64,000 nt of DNA. Source: CAIKZJ01 sp041675325 (GTDB taxonomy: Bacteria; Bacteroidota; Ignavibacteria; Tepidaquicellales; Tepidaquicellaceae). The position numbers were made by a program, and so were the translations under genes. Of the stretch, positions 7,957 through 16,170 are shown piece by piece. Position 1 is the stretch's first letter. The number at the start of each line of letters is the position of its first letter. Location of the stretch: positions 1-64,000 of the forward strand of contig JBAYUG010000001.1 of assembly GCA_041675325.1 (NCBI GenBank), given 5' to 3'. The notes under the pieces were generated by a model that searched no databases, was not told where the DNA came from, and was given only the letters and a program-made list of their open reading frames with translations.

Positions 7957-8176
7957 TAAACTAATATCTATAAAGTCTTCCCATCCTCCACAAACTACTT
8001 CCCCCATCACTCTATTATATATACTCTCGAAAGGATAAATAGTAAATTTATACGGGAGGCGTGAAAATAACGTGAAGTTACACGAGGGGTGAAATATTTT
8101 ATCTACAAATTTTTTGGGGGGTTCTGTCACGCCTTTTCTGTAAAGGACGGAGGGCAGTCGCTTTGTTTTTAAAGTC

Positions 8177-8345
8177 CCCCACCTGCTTTTTGCAATAAAG
8201 CATTTCTAAGGTACTACACAGAAACATTAAGATGAATGGTGATGATACTCACTATGTGTTTAATAAAAAGGTGTCGACCCCCTTTTGTGATAGTATGCTT
8301 TTGAGGAGATTTAATCGTATGGTGGAATTTGTGTTATGCTTCAGA
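8177..8345 (+). pseudogene. Decayed copy of the ORF at 13988-14251
   Basis: The stretch CACCTGCTTTTTGCAATAAAG and ATTAAGATGAATGGTGATGA with CACTATGTGTTT repeats, with a few changes, the DNA at about 14020-14105; after an internal deletion the similarity resumes as a sequence encoding RFNRMVEFV beside the intact-looking copy's KRIVDFV. The frame is broken. The two copies flank the first T9SS gene cluster. The rest of 7957-8340 holds no gene that I can recognise; it contains a G-rich stretch near 8112-8121. Confidence 0.45.
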
Positions 8346-8395
8346 TGGAATTGGACAAAATAAATTATTAAATTTGTAGAGAAAGGAGATTTAAA

Positions 8396-8560
8396 ATGTC
8401 CAAACACAAAGTCATTTCATCAAGAGACAAAGTCATGATACTAAGAGAGCATCTTGAAAACAGAACACCAATAAACCAGTTATAAGAGAAATGCATAATT
8501 AGTTCAAATAACATTATAACTTGATATCGAACCAATATAAACACAGTCATTTTATTTGGA
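8396..8560 (+). pseudogene. Remnant of transposase OrfA (HTH part), copy 2
   Basis: A good AAAGGAG site and ATG at 8396 start MSKHKVISSRDKVMILREHLENRTPINQL, the typical N-terminal helix-turn-helix of IS transposase OrfA proteins, which stops at a TAA (8483-8485). Downstream the same frame keeps faint similarity (EKCIISSNNII) to the EKY.I.PN.FY part seen in copy 1 at 4695-4800. The element is therefore dead, but its start region is well preserved and may still be translated into a 29-residue peptide. Confidence 0.55.
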
Positions 8561-8609
8561 TTTATTTAATGATTATTTGTATTTTATTAAAACCAAACAG
8601 GAGAATAAA

Positions 8610-8753
8610 ATGGAAGTCAAAATTGAAAACGGAAAGTTATTTATAGAAATCGGTTTACAGGAGCAAACACCAAGTGCATCCGGAAAAACGCTAGAAGTCG
8701 CAACTACACATGGAAATGTGGTTACGGAAGGTGTCGCGTTTGCAGTATGCTAA
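8610..8753 (+). CDS. 3'-truncated copy of the small conserved hypothetical protein
   Basis: With the same CAGGAG site as its sibling at 4866, the ATG at 8610 encodes MEVKIENGKLFIEIGLQEQ…TPSASGKTLEVATTHGNVVTEG, then departs (VAFAVC-stop) where the sibling continues CVVDGKPLVIGLNAYVKK. The divergence falls immediately before a fragment of a T9SS sorting domain (from 8761), so the gene seems to have lost its end through recombination. Whether the 47-residue product is functional is doubtful. Confidence 0.45.
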   Translation: MEVKIENGKLFIEIGLQEQTPSASGKTLEVATTHGNVVTEGVAFAVC

Positions 8754-8760
8754 AAGATTA

Positions 8761-8973
8761 AATGTTAAATTTTCAATTGTAAAATCGGAGGAGTGAAGAT
8801 AGTTGTGTATGATATGCAGGGACGCGATGTACAAACACTCGTGAATGATAGATTGAATGCGGGGACGTATGAGGTGAGTTTTTATGGTTCTTCTTTGAAT
8901 AGTGGTGTGTATTTTTATAAGATGGGTGACGGGAGATTTTACAGAGTCAAAGAAGATGCTGATGATCAAGTAG
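8761..8973 (+). pseudogene. Orphan T9SS sorting-domain fragment with frameshifts
   Basis: From AATGTTAAATTTTCAATTG at 8761 the DNA is nearly identical to the sorting-domain end of the next gene (about 10060-10230), but without the protein body. One base is missing at GGAGGAGTG (where the intact gene has GGGGGATGTG), and a second shift follows near 8926. In the restored frame it ends GDFTESKKMLMIK-stop (TAG at 8971-8973), like the cargo genes at 46-50 kb. It is a stand-alone sorting-domain cassette left by recombination. A 77-codon open frame through it (from the GTG at 8793) is not a real gene. Confidence 0.6.
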
Positions 8974-9069
8974 TTATTACGCCACGACGGACGAGGAGAA
9001 TACGCAGTTTTTCGTTGTTTCGTTAATACTATATAGAAAAGAGAAAAATATTAAATCAATTAAATTTAT

Positions 9070-10272
9070 ATGAGAAAATTAATTGCCGTTTTGGTAATGC
9101 TCGTTGCTGTGAATGCTAACGGGCAGTGGGTGAAGCTGACAAATGGTTCCGGGATTGATACATGTATTTTTTCTCTTGCATCAAACGGTTCAACAATATT
9201 TGCAGGAACATATTATTCAGGAGTTTACAGATCAACTAATTCGGGAACATCGTGGACATATTCTGGTGTTGGGGATCAATTTGTACATGCAATGACAACA
9301 TCGGGTAATAATACTTTTGCAGGTACTGATGATGCAAATGTTTTCCTTACTACGGATTATGGATTAACCTGGACAAGGCCTAATAATGAACAAATCGGGT
9401 TAAAAGTTTTGTCTATTTATTCATATGGAAGCAATATTTTTAAAGGTGCCACTAACGGTGTATACATGTCGTCAAACAACGGAACTAACTGGGTTATCCG
9501 TACTAATGGTATTCCACAGAACGGCTGGATAGTTACTTCTTTAGCATCAATTGGGTCAAATCTTTTTGCTTGCGTCTATGGAGGTGTATATGTGACAACA
9601 AATAATGGAAATAACTGGACAAATATCAATAACGGTATAACGAACAATTTTCCACGAGTACTTAAGTCAGCGGGAAACGACTTATATTATGGCTTTTGGG
9701 GCAATTTTTATTATTCATCGAATAGCGGTGCTAACTGGGTTTTGAGGGAAAACGGAATAGCAAATAGAGATATATGGGGACTTGCTGTTTCCGGATCGAA
9801 TATATTCGCAGGTACAAATGACAGTGGTGTATTTCTTTCCACAAACAAAGGTATCAGCTGGGCTAAAGTAAATCAGGGGCTTGGCGAATTAATTGTTTAT
9901 GATGTTATGATTTATGGTAATTATTTATTTGCAGGTACATATTCCTCTGTTTGGAGAAGACCACTATCAGAGTTGATAGGCATATCTAACATCAGCACAG
10001 AAATACCCTCTGCAAATTCACTTAGACAAAATTATCCGAACCCGTTTAATCCTTCAACAAATGTTAAATTTTCAATTGTAAAATCGGGGGATGTGAAGAT
10101 AGTTGTGTATGATATACAGGGACGCGAAGTACAAACACTCGTGAATGATAGATTGAATGCGGGGACGTATGAGGTGATTTTTGATGGTTCTTCTTTGAAT
10201 AGTGGTGTGTATTTTTATAAAATGGTAAGTGAGGGGTTTATGGAAACAAAAAGAATGATTTTAATTAAATAA
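9070..10272 (+). CDS. Secreted beta-propeller-like repeat protein with T9SS type A sorting domain
   Basis: 400 residues. A signal peptide (about 1-19, ending NANGQW) is followed by repeated units of roughly 40 residues with the pattern 'GS.IFAGT...GVY.STN.G.NW', the Asp-box/sortilin-like or Ycf48-type beta-propeller repeats. The last 85 residues form the type A C-terminal domain (QNYPNPFNPSTNVKFSI … VYDIQGREVQTLVND … GVYFYKM … KRMILIK), which directs export through the type IX system and is cleaved at the surface. Its function is probably surface adhesion or recognition; no catalytic motif is present. It is the first of three tandem cargo genes, separated from the next by 15 bases. Confidence 0.85.
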   Translation: MRKLIAVLVMLVAVNANGQWVKLTNGSGIDTCIFSLASNGSTIFAGTYYSGVYRSTNSGTSWTYSGVGDQFVHAMTTSGNNTFAGTDDANVFLTTDYGLTWTRPNNEQIGLKVLSIYSYGSNIFKGATNGVYMSSNNGTNWVIRTNGIPQNGWIVTSLASIGSNLFACVYGGVYVTTNNGNNWTNINNGITNNFPRVLKSAGNDLYYGFWGNFYYSSNSGANWVLRENGIANRDIWGLAVSGSNIFAGTNDSGVFLSTNKGISWAKVNQGLGELIVYDVMIYGNYLFAGTYSSVWRRPLSELIGISNISTEIPSANSLRQNYPNPFNPSTNVKFSIVKSGDVKIVVYDIQGREVQTLVNDRLNAGTYEVIFDGSSLNSGVYFYKMVSEGFMETKRMILIK

Positions 10273-10287
10273 TTTAATTTCTGAGTA

Positions 10288-11721
10288 ATGAAGAAATTGT
10301 TTACAACCTTATTATTTCTGATGGCAGTGAGTGCGAGCGGTCAGTGGCAGCCGGATGTTCGGCTGACGAATTCCCCCTGGAACTCTTATACATCTGAGAA
10401 TATTGCATGGTGTATTGCATCAAGCGGAAATGACGTGCATATCGTGTGGTATGACGATCGAGACGGTAACTATGAAATTTATTATAAGCGATCGTCAAAC
10501 GGCGGCACAACATGGGGATCCGATACACGCTTGACGAATGACACCGCTTATTCCGGACTTCCAGCAATTGCGGTCTCCGGTTCGAATATAAATGTTGTAT
10601 GGGAAGACACACGAAACGGAAACAATGAAATTTACTACAAACGCACTTCAGACGGCGGAATAAACTGGGGTGCAGATACACGCCTTACTTATGACTCTGC
10701 TAATTCCAGATATCCATCCGCTGCTGTTACAGGCACGATAGTACAAGTTGTTTGGCGAGAATATCGCGACGGTAACGACGAAATCTATTACAAACGCTCA
10801 ACTGACGGTGGAATTAACTGGGGTGCGGATACCCGTTTGACGAATAACGGTTCCTCTTCATGGTATCCCTCTATAGCAGTCTTCGATACCTATGTGCATG
10901 TAGTATGGAATGACGTTCGCAATGGTAACAATGAGATTTACTACAAACGCTCAACAAACGGCGGAATAAACTGGGGTGCAGATATACGCATGACGAATGA
11001 CATAGCATTGTCTTATAAACCCTCTATTGCAGTAAACGGTTTGCTCGTGCATATAGTATGGGAAGAAAATCGCGACCAAAATTCAGAAATATACTATAAA
11101 CGCTCCATAGACGGCGGAATAAACTGGGGTTCGGATACACGACTTACGAACTCTTTTAGTAGTTCTATTCTTCCCTCTATCGCAGTCACCGGTTCTCTTC
11201 TTCATGTAGTTTGGACTGACATTCGCGATGGCAATAGAGAAATATATTATAAACGCTCCACAGACGACGGAATAAACTGGGTAGCGGATATACGACTTAC
11301 GAATGATGGTGCTTATTCCGAATATCCCTCCATCGCATCCTCCGGTACACTCGTGCATACAGTATGGAATGACACCCGCGACGGCAACAGGGAAATTTAC
11401 TACAAACGCAATCCAACAGGAAATGTCGACATAAAAAATATTTCCTTAGAAACACCCTCAAAGTATTCCTTATCACAAAACTATCCGAATCCGTTCAATC
11501 CAATGACCAATGTTAAATTTTCAATTGTAAAATCAGGAGATGTGAAGATGGTGGTTTATGATATTCAGGGGCGCGAAGTTCGGACACTTGTGAACGAATC
11601 GCTAAAGCCCGGCACGTACGAAGCCGCGTTCGACGGCTCTCAATTAGTAAGTGGAGTATATTTCTATAAAATATCAGCAGGAGATTTCTCAGATACAAAG
11701 AAAATGGTTTTAATAAAATAA
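10288..11721 (+). CDS. Secreted seven-fold repeat protein (BNR/sialidase-like propeller) with T9SS sorting domain
   Basis: 477 residues. A signal peptide (about 1-18, ending VSASGQW) precedes seven near-identical repeats of about 50 residues with the core 'VW.D.RDGN.EIYYKRS.DGG.NWG.DTRLTN'. The S-x-D/N-G-G-x-x-W element is an Asp box, so the repeats should build a sialidase-like beta-propeller. The Arg/Glu/Tyr catalytic set of true sialidases is not evident, and a binding role is more likely. The C-terminal 85 residues (QNYPNPFNPMTNVKFSI … KKMVLIK) are a type A sorting domain. The repeats are also similar as DNA, which favours expansion or contraction by recombination. It lies 15 bases after one cargo gene and 15 before another. 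Confidence 0.85.
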   Translation: MKKLFTTLLFLMAVSASGQWQPDVRLTNSPWNSYTSENIAWCIASSGNDVHIVWYDDRDGNYEIYYKRSSNGGTTWGSDTRLTNDTAYSGLPAIAVSGSNINVVWEDTRNGNNEIYYKRTSDGGINWGADTRLTYDSANSRYPSAAVTGTIVQVVWREYRDGNDEIYYKRSTDGGINWGADTRLTNNGSSSWYPSIAVFDTYVHVVWNDVRNGNNEIYYKRSTNGGINWGADIRMTNDIALSYKPSIAVNGLLVHIVWEENRDQNSEIYYKRSIDGGINWGSDTRLTNSFSSSILPSIAVTGSLLHVVWTDIRDGNREIYYKRSTDDGINWVADIRLTNDGAYSEYPSIASSGTLVHTVWNDTRDGNREIYYKRNPTGNVDIKNISLETPSKYSLSQNYPNPFNPMTNVKFSIVKSGDVKMVVYDIQGREVRTLVNESLKPGTYEAAFDGSQLVSGVYFYKISAGDFSDTKKMVLIK

Positions 11722-11736
11722 TATTAACAACAGATT

Positions 11737-13932
11737 ATGAAGAAAATAATTCTGGTTTTATTAATTGCACATTTTGTGATGAACATTGATAACTGTATGA
11801 GCCAGTGGGTTTGGGTGAATCCAACTACAAATGCTAATTTAGTCGCAAGATTAAAATATGCCGATGCGAACACAATTTACATGACACAAGAATACGGATT
11901 GATTATGAAATCCACAGATAGAGGTATTAGCTGGTTTAATTTGTATTATGATTCCTCTGCAACATTTGGCTATCTCTGGTTTTCCGATGCAAACAACGGT
12001 ATTGTAACATCAAGAAAAAATAACACTAACCGATTGATGAAAACAAGCAATGGGGGTTATAATTGGTATGTAGCAACTACGTTTAATAACTATTCGTCTC
12101 CTGTGTCAATTCAATTTTTAAATAGTTACACCGGATACATATGCATGAGTTCAAATTATTACAGAACAACAAACAGCGGTATAAGCTGGGATTCGCTTGT
12201 TGTGACAAGTGATTCATTATTTCCTTTTGGTAATATTTATTTTAAAGATTTGAATACAGGTTTTATTTCAGGCTATACGTTTAGTCAATATCAGGGTTAC
12301 TGGGGTAGAATATATAAAACAACGAACGGCGGTCAAAACTGGACATATGAAAGAACTCCATGGAGAACTTGTTCAATTCAATTTATAAATGATACAGGAT
12401 ATGTTATTTGTGAAAATTATATAATGAAAACAGTGAACTTAGGTATCAACTGGAATACGTCACTCAGTAATTTCTCCCATTGGACACAAGATTCAAAGTT
12501 TATTAATTCTCAAACCGGATTCGTTATTGGCGGTGGTCTCCCAAATAACGGGGTTGGTATTTCTAAAACTACTAACGGAGGAATAAACTGGCAACTAACA
12601 TCTCCTATAGGATTTACTGATTTATATACACTTGATTGCTGGGATGCTAATAATTTAATTACAGGCGGGCAAGGAGGATGCGTTATCAGAACTACCAACT
12701 GCGGAATTAACTGGATTAGTAATTCCGTAAGCAAAGAAGGATTTTTTGATATTTCATTTCCAAATTCAAGCGTAGGTTTTGCTGTTTGTAAAAATAGCTA
12801 CTTAAAAACTACGAACGGCGGTTTAAGCTGGAAAGTGGATTCTATTCCATATTCATATAATCCGAACATAACGAAAAGTTTTGTAAAGTTTTTCAACTCA
12901 AACACGGGATATATTTCTAGAGATTCACTTTATAAAACTACAAATGGCGGCCAAAACTGGACAAGAATGAATTATGGAGCGAATAGGAATAGTCCGGTTT
13001 TTAGTTTTATAAATGAGAATACAGGATTTGTGATTACAGTTGCATTTAATTTTCCTTATCCAAATACCAGCACTATGTTTCTTGAAAGAACTGCAAATGG
13101 CGGGATCACCTGGCAGGAAACGCAATATACAAATTCTGTTAATCTTTATTATTTATGGTTTACCGATATAAATACAGGATATGCCTGTGGTCAGAGCTCT
13201 CCAAATACATTGAAAAAAACCGTTAATGGAGGATTAAACTGGCAAGACATTACATCAATCAATGATTTTAGTAAATTTCATTTTATAAATTCATCAAACG
13301 GGTTTTTATTTGGTAATTCCGGATTGTTTTTAACTACAAACGGTGGAGCAAACTTTAATTGTGTTCTTCTTGATTCGACAATGAACGGATTTGATATGAG
13401 TTTTGTAAACGAAAACACAGGATATTTTATAAAACATAATTATTATGCTAATACAAGTCCTAAAATATATAAAACAACAAACGGCGGACTGAATTGGAAT
13501 CAGAGTTGTTCCGTTTTTAAAAATACAAGATTTGATTTTATTCGTTTCCTTGATGCCATTACGGGATTATGTTTTGGAACACCCGGACTGATAATAAGAA
13601 CAACAAACGGCGGAGGCTTTATGGAGGTAAGACAAATAAGTTCGAAAATACCTTCGAATTATATGCTATTCCAAAACTACCCAAACCCGTTTAATCCAAG
13701 AACAATTATAAAAATTCAGATTAAAGATTCAAGATTCGTGACTCTGAAAATATTCGATATCCTTGGCAAAGAAGTGGCAACACTCGTGAATGAGAAACTA
13801 CTTCCCGGTATATACGAAGTACCATTTTCCGCATCTCAATTTTCAAATTACCAATTGCCAAACGGAGTATATTTTTATCAGTTGAGAGCGGGTGATTTTG
13901 TTGAAACAAGAAAGTTGGTTTTATTAAAATAA
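11737..13932 (+). CDS. Large secreted Ycf48/Asp-box repeat protein with T9SS sorting domain
   Basis: 731 residues. The signal peptide (about 1-22, ending NCMSQW) is followed by some twelve repeats with the pattern 'F.N..TGY......YKTTNGG.NW', characteristic of Ycf48-like/photosystem-stability-factor and sortilin-type propellers, probably forming two propellers. The sorting domain (QNYPNPFNPRTIIKIQI … DILGKEVATLVNE … GVYFYQLRAGDFVETRKLVLLK) is more divergent than those of its neighbours, with an extra NYQLP insertion. It is the last of three cargo genes. Such proteins are abundant surface components in Ignavibacteria; the ligand is unknown. Confidence 0.83.
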   Translation: MKKIILVLLIAHFVMNIDNCMSQWVWVNPTTNANLVARLKYADANTIYMTQEYGLIMKSTDRGISWFNLYYDSSATFGYLWFSDANNGIVTSRKNNTNRLMKTSNGGYNWYVATTFNNYSSPVSIQFLNSYTGYICMSSNYYRTTNSGISWDSLVVTSDSLFPFGNIYFKDLNTGFISGYTFSQYQGYWGRIYKTTNGGQNWTYERTPWRTCSIQFINDTGYVICENYIMKTVNLGINWNTSLSNFSHWTQDSKFINSQTGFVIGGGLPNNGVGISKTTNGGINWQLTSPIGFTDLYTLDCWDANNLITGGQGGCVIRTTNCGINWISNSVSKEGFFDISFPNSSVGFAVCKNSYLKTTNGGLSWKVDSIPYSYNPNITKSFVKFFNSNTGYISRDSLYKTTNGGQNWTRMNYGANRNSPVFSFINENTGFVITVAFNFPYPNTSTMFLERTANGGITWQETQYTNSVNLYYLWFTDINTGYACGQSSPNTLKKTVNGGLNWQDITSINDFSKFHFINSSNGFLFGNSGLFLTTNGGANFNCVLLDSTMNGFDMSFVNENTGYFIKHNYYANTSPKIYKTTNGGLNWNQSCSVFKNTRFDFIRFLDAITGLCFGTPGLIIRTTNGGGFMEVRQISSKIPSNYMLFQNYPNPFNPRTIIKIQIKDSRFVTLKIFDILGKEVATLVNEKLLPGIYEVPFSASQFSNYQLPNGVYFYQLRAGDFVETRKLVLLK

Positions 13933-13987
13933 TTAGTTACATTTTAATAAAGTGAAAGGGTAAAAACACCCCTTCCGCGTTGGAGGA

Positions 13988-14251
13988 TTGTATATTGGTA
14001 GTCCGAAAACACACTCGCCACCTGCGTTTTACAATAAAATATTTTCAAATGTCCCACAGAGATACATTAAGATGAATGGTGATGATATTCACTATGTGTT
14101 TGATTTGTTGTCTATTAAAAAAAAGTTGATGCCTTTTGCTATTTGCGACTTTTTAACATGCTTTGAAGATTTCAGTTTTCATGTTGAAGGAAAACGTATC
14201 GTGGATTTTGTGAGGCGGTATTTGGGGGAGTATAGGGGCAAAGAGAAATAA
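13988..14251 (+). CDS. Hypothetical short ORF, related to debris at 8.2 kb
   Basis: The frame is open from a TTG at 13988 (87 residues); an internal ATG at 14072 would give about 60 residues starting MNGDDIHYVFDLLSIKKK. The product is basic, with no signal peptide or known motif; it ends DFVRRYLGEYRGKEK. A decayed copy exists at 8177-8345, so the sequence is a repeated, possibly mobile fragment rather than a housekeeping gene. I do not recognise it, and it may be the end of a larger lost protein. Confidence 0.3.
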   Translation: MYIGSPKTHSPPAFYNKIFSNVPQRYIKMNGDDIHYVFDLLSIKKKLMPFAICDFLTCFEDFSFHVEGKRIVDFVRRYLGEYRGKEK

Positions 14252-14272
14252 AGTATATCTTTGATATTGCAA

Positions 14273-14339
14273 AAAGTTCTGCCAAAGTTCTGCTAAAGTT
14301 CTGCTAATGCAGGTCAATTCAGGTCAATTCAGGTCAATT
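14273..14339. repeat. Two short tandem repeat arrays
   Basis: Three copies of an 11-nt unit (AAAGTTCTGCC/T) occupy 14273-14305, and three copies of a 10-nt unit (CAGGTCAATT) occupy 14310-14339. Both are non-coding and lie in the spacer between the hypothetical ORF and the tRNA-Pro-like repeats. Confidence 0.85.
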
Positions 14340-14446
14340 TAGACCGCTTTTAAGCGTGTTTTGTTTTTTATAATGGGAAAAGAAAATATTAAAATCTGAC
14401 TTAAATGTTTGATTTTTAAGCATTATATTGCATTAATTAATGCAAT

Positions 14447-14835
14447 CGGGATGTAGCGTAGTCCGCCACGGCGGACGCGCCACGACAGGTCGGATAGGTC
14501 GAAGAATTTTATCAAAATAAAATAAGTTTAAAAATCGGGATGTAGCGTAGTCCGCCACGGCGGACGCGCCACGACAGGTCGGATAGGTCGAAGAATTTTA
14601 TCAAAATAAAATAAGTTTAAAAATCGGGATGTAACGTAGTCCGCCACGGCGGACGCGAACGTTCGGGACACGGTCGTCCCGATGAATCGGGATCATCCCA
14701 GAATGAGTTTGATAAGAATAGAAATAGTAATAAAAATATGATAATCGGGATGTAGCGTAGTCCGCCACGGCGGACGCGCCACGACAGGTCGGATAGGTCG
14801 AAGAATTTTTAACAGAACAAAATATATTTTAAAAT
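14447..14835 (+). repeat. Four tandem partial copies of the tRNA-Pro 5' end with a palindrome
   Basis: Copies begin at 14447, 14536, 14625 and 14746, with spacings of 89, 89 and 121 bases; the real tRNA starts 90 bases after the last one. Each begins CGGGATGTAGCGTAG (copy 3 has GTAACGTAG), identical to the first 15 bases of the tRNA, followed by the palindrome GTCCGCCACGGCGGAC and then GCGCCACGACAGGTCGGATA in three of them. Copy 3 instead contains CGTTCGGGAC, as in the tRNA anticodon arm, and a CATCCCAG end. None can fold into a tRNA. They may be traces of repeated integration at the tRNA or of tandem duplication. Confidence 0.8.
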
Positions 14836-14909
14836 CGGGATGTAGCGTAGCCTGGTAGCGCGCATCGTTCGGGACGATGAGGTCGCTGGTTCGAATCCAG
14901 TCATCCCGA
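14836..14909 (+). tRNA. tRNA-Pro (anticodon CGG)
   Basis: The 74-base sequence folds as a complete cloverleaf. The acceptor arms CGGGATG and CATCCCG pair, the anticodon stem CATCG/CGATG encloses the loop TTCGGGA with anticodon CGG, and the T arm carries GGTTCGAATCC. The discriminator base is A and no CCA is encoded. It reads Pro CCG codons. Confidence 0.92.
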
Positions 14910-14916
14910 CTATTCT

Positions 14917-14950
14917 AAACCTCTGCAAATATTATTTGCAGGGGTTTATT
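14917..14950 (+). terminator. Hairpin terminator after tRNA-Pro
   Basis: AAACCTCTGCAAATA and TATTTGCAGGGGTTT form a long stem directly after the tRNA, followed by the T-rich TATTGTTTTATG. It is placed as expected for rho-independent termination of the tRNA transcript. Confidence 0.7.
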
Positions 14951-15093
14951 GTTTTATGTTTCTAAAGTAAGTCTTCGAGTCGTATTGGTATTTTTTGATT
15001 ATTTTCTGGCATCATGTTTAACTCATCCAATGAAACATTTTATTGCAGTACGGGGTTTAAAGAAGAAATGTTTATTTAATTTTAATAGATAAT

Positions 15094-16161
15094 ATGAATA
15101 ATTATATTAAAGGGTTTTTGGCGGTGATTTATGTTATGATATTCTATTCTTTCGCATTCGGACAGGTGAAGGAGGTTGAATGCAGAAGTTATGATTCACT
15201 GTTGAGTGCTATAAAAGAAGGTAAAACTGCGTCGTATTTTAAGACTGCTTACATACCTGAATTTTCTCTTGTTGAAAAAAGTAAAATAACAGTTATTCCG
15301 CGTATGGAATCCGGTTCGGGTTACATGGTGGAGGTTAAGATAATGGAATTATACGCTGCGGAAAAAGAGAGTTCTTTTGAAAGCACATCGACTTTAGGGT
15401 ACATTGTTACGGGATGCAATAATATGAATGATAATTTTGATAAGCTTGTTAATACTTCTTTTACTTTTCTTGCAGATAACATTGATGACGTTATGGAGTG
15501 CGCAGTTAAAGGGCTCACGGAAAACATTGACAAGAAATATAATATTGACGGTACATTCGTGAAGGCATTCAAGAATCTGTGTTTCGGGGATTCGGTTGAA
15601 CCTATACTCGTGAAAAAACCTGCTGTTTATTTGTATCCTGCTGAGACTATGAGTGTTGACGTGAAAGTTAAAGTAAACGGGAAGCTTACTTTAACAGAGC
15701 CGCTTTATGGTAACGGATGGAATGTTACGGCCACTCCGAATGGTTTGATTGACGATAAGTACGATTATCTTTTCTACGAAGCAGAGCTTAACAAAATTGA
15801 GCGGCCGAATGTAGGCTGGGTTGTTGCTTACGAAGAAATAGAAAACTGGTTCGACGAATACCTGCCACAGATGGGTTTGAACTCAAAGGAGAAAGAACAG
15901 TTTAAGGAATACTGGCTTAAGGATTTAAGAAAAGCTAATTATTATGAAATAAAACTGCTTGGTGATAAGTTTCTGAGCGAAAACATGGATTTGATTATTG
16001 CTCCGAAACCAGAGACAATACTGCGACTAAATTTTTATTTCAGACCATTGGACACAAGGCATGAATTGAAAGCACCTGAAATAAAGAAGGTTGAGAGGAA
16101 AGGGTTTACGGTAATAGAATGGGGCGGTATCAACGAAGGCGATTTGCGTATGCTGCCGTAA
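15094..16161 (+). CDS. Secreted protein of unknown function
   Basis: 355 residues with an N-terminal signal peptide (about 1-23, ending SFAFGQ). After an N-terminal region with three or four Cys (RSYDS, TGCNNM, ECAVKG, KNLCFG), the part from about residue 178 reads KPAVYLYPAETMSVDVKVK … GKLTLTEPLYGNGWNVTA, a pattern I know from a widespread but uncharacterised family of exported proteins ('KPAIYLYP......V.V....G..T.TYP.Y..GW.V.A'). No sorting domain is present, so it should stay in the periplasm or outer membrane. It is monocistronic, preceded by tRNA-Pro and followed by repeats. Confidence 0.6.
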   Translation: MNNYIKGFLAVIYVMIFYSFAFGQVKEVECRSYDSLLSAIKEGKTASYFKTAYIPEFSLVEKSKITVIPRMESGSGYMVEVKIMELYAAEKESSFESTSTLGYIVTGCNNMNDNFDKLVNTSFTFLADNIDDVMECAVKGLTENIDKKYNIDGTFVKAFKNLCFGDSVEPILVKKPAVYLYPAETMSVDVKVKVNGKLTLTEPLYGNGWNVTATPNGLIDDKYDYLFYEAELNKIERPNVGWVVAYEEIENWFDEYLPQMGLNSKEKEQFKEYWLKDLRKANYYEIKLLGDKFLSENMDLIIAPKPETILRLNFYFRPLDTRHELKAPEIKKVERKGFTVIEWGGINEGDLRMLP

Positions 16162-16170
16162 TGGTTATGT

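Noticed and set aside
8793..9026. 77-residue frame starting MKIVVYDMQGRDVQ
   Set aside because: It is a piece of a T9SS sorting domain with two frameshifts; the natural frame ends at 8973.
10301..10681. 126-residue minus-strand frame
   Set aside because: Shadow of the seven-fold repeat gene; the Cys/His/Arg-rich product has no start context.
14447..14835. Regularly spaced repeats resembling a CRISPR array
   Set aside because: The units are about 89 bases, the spacers are themselves repeated, and the repeat starts with the tRNA-Pro 5' end. No cas gene is present.
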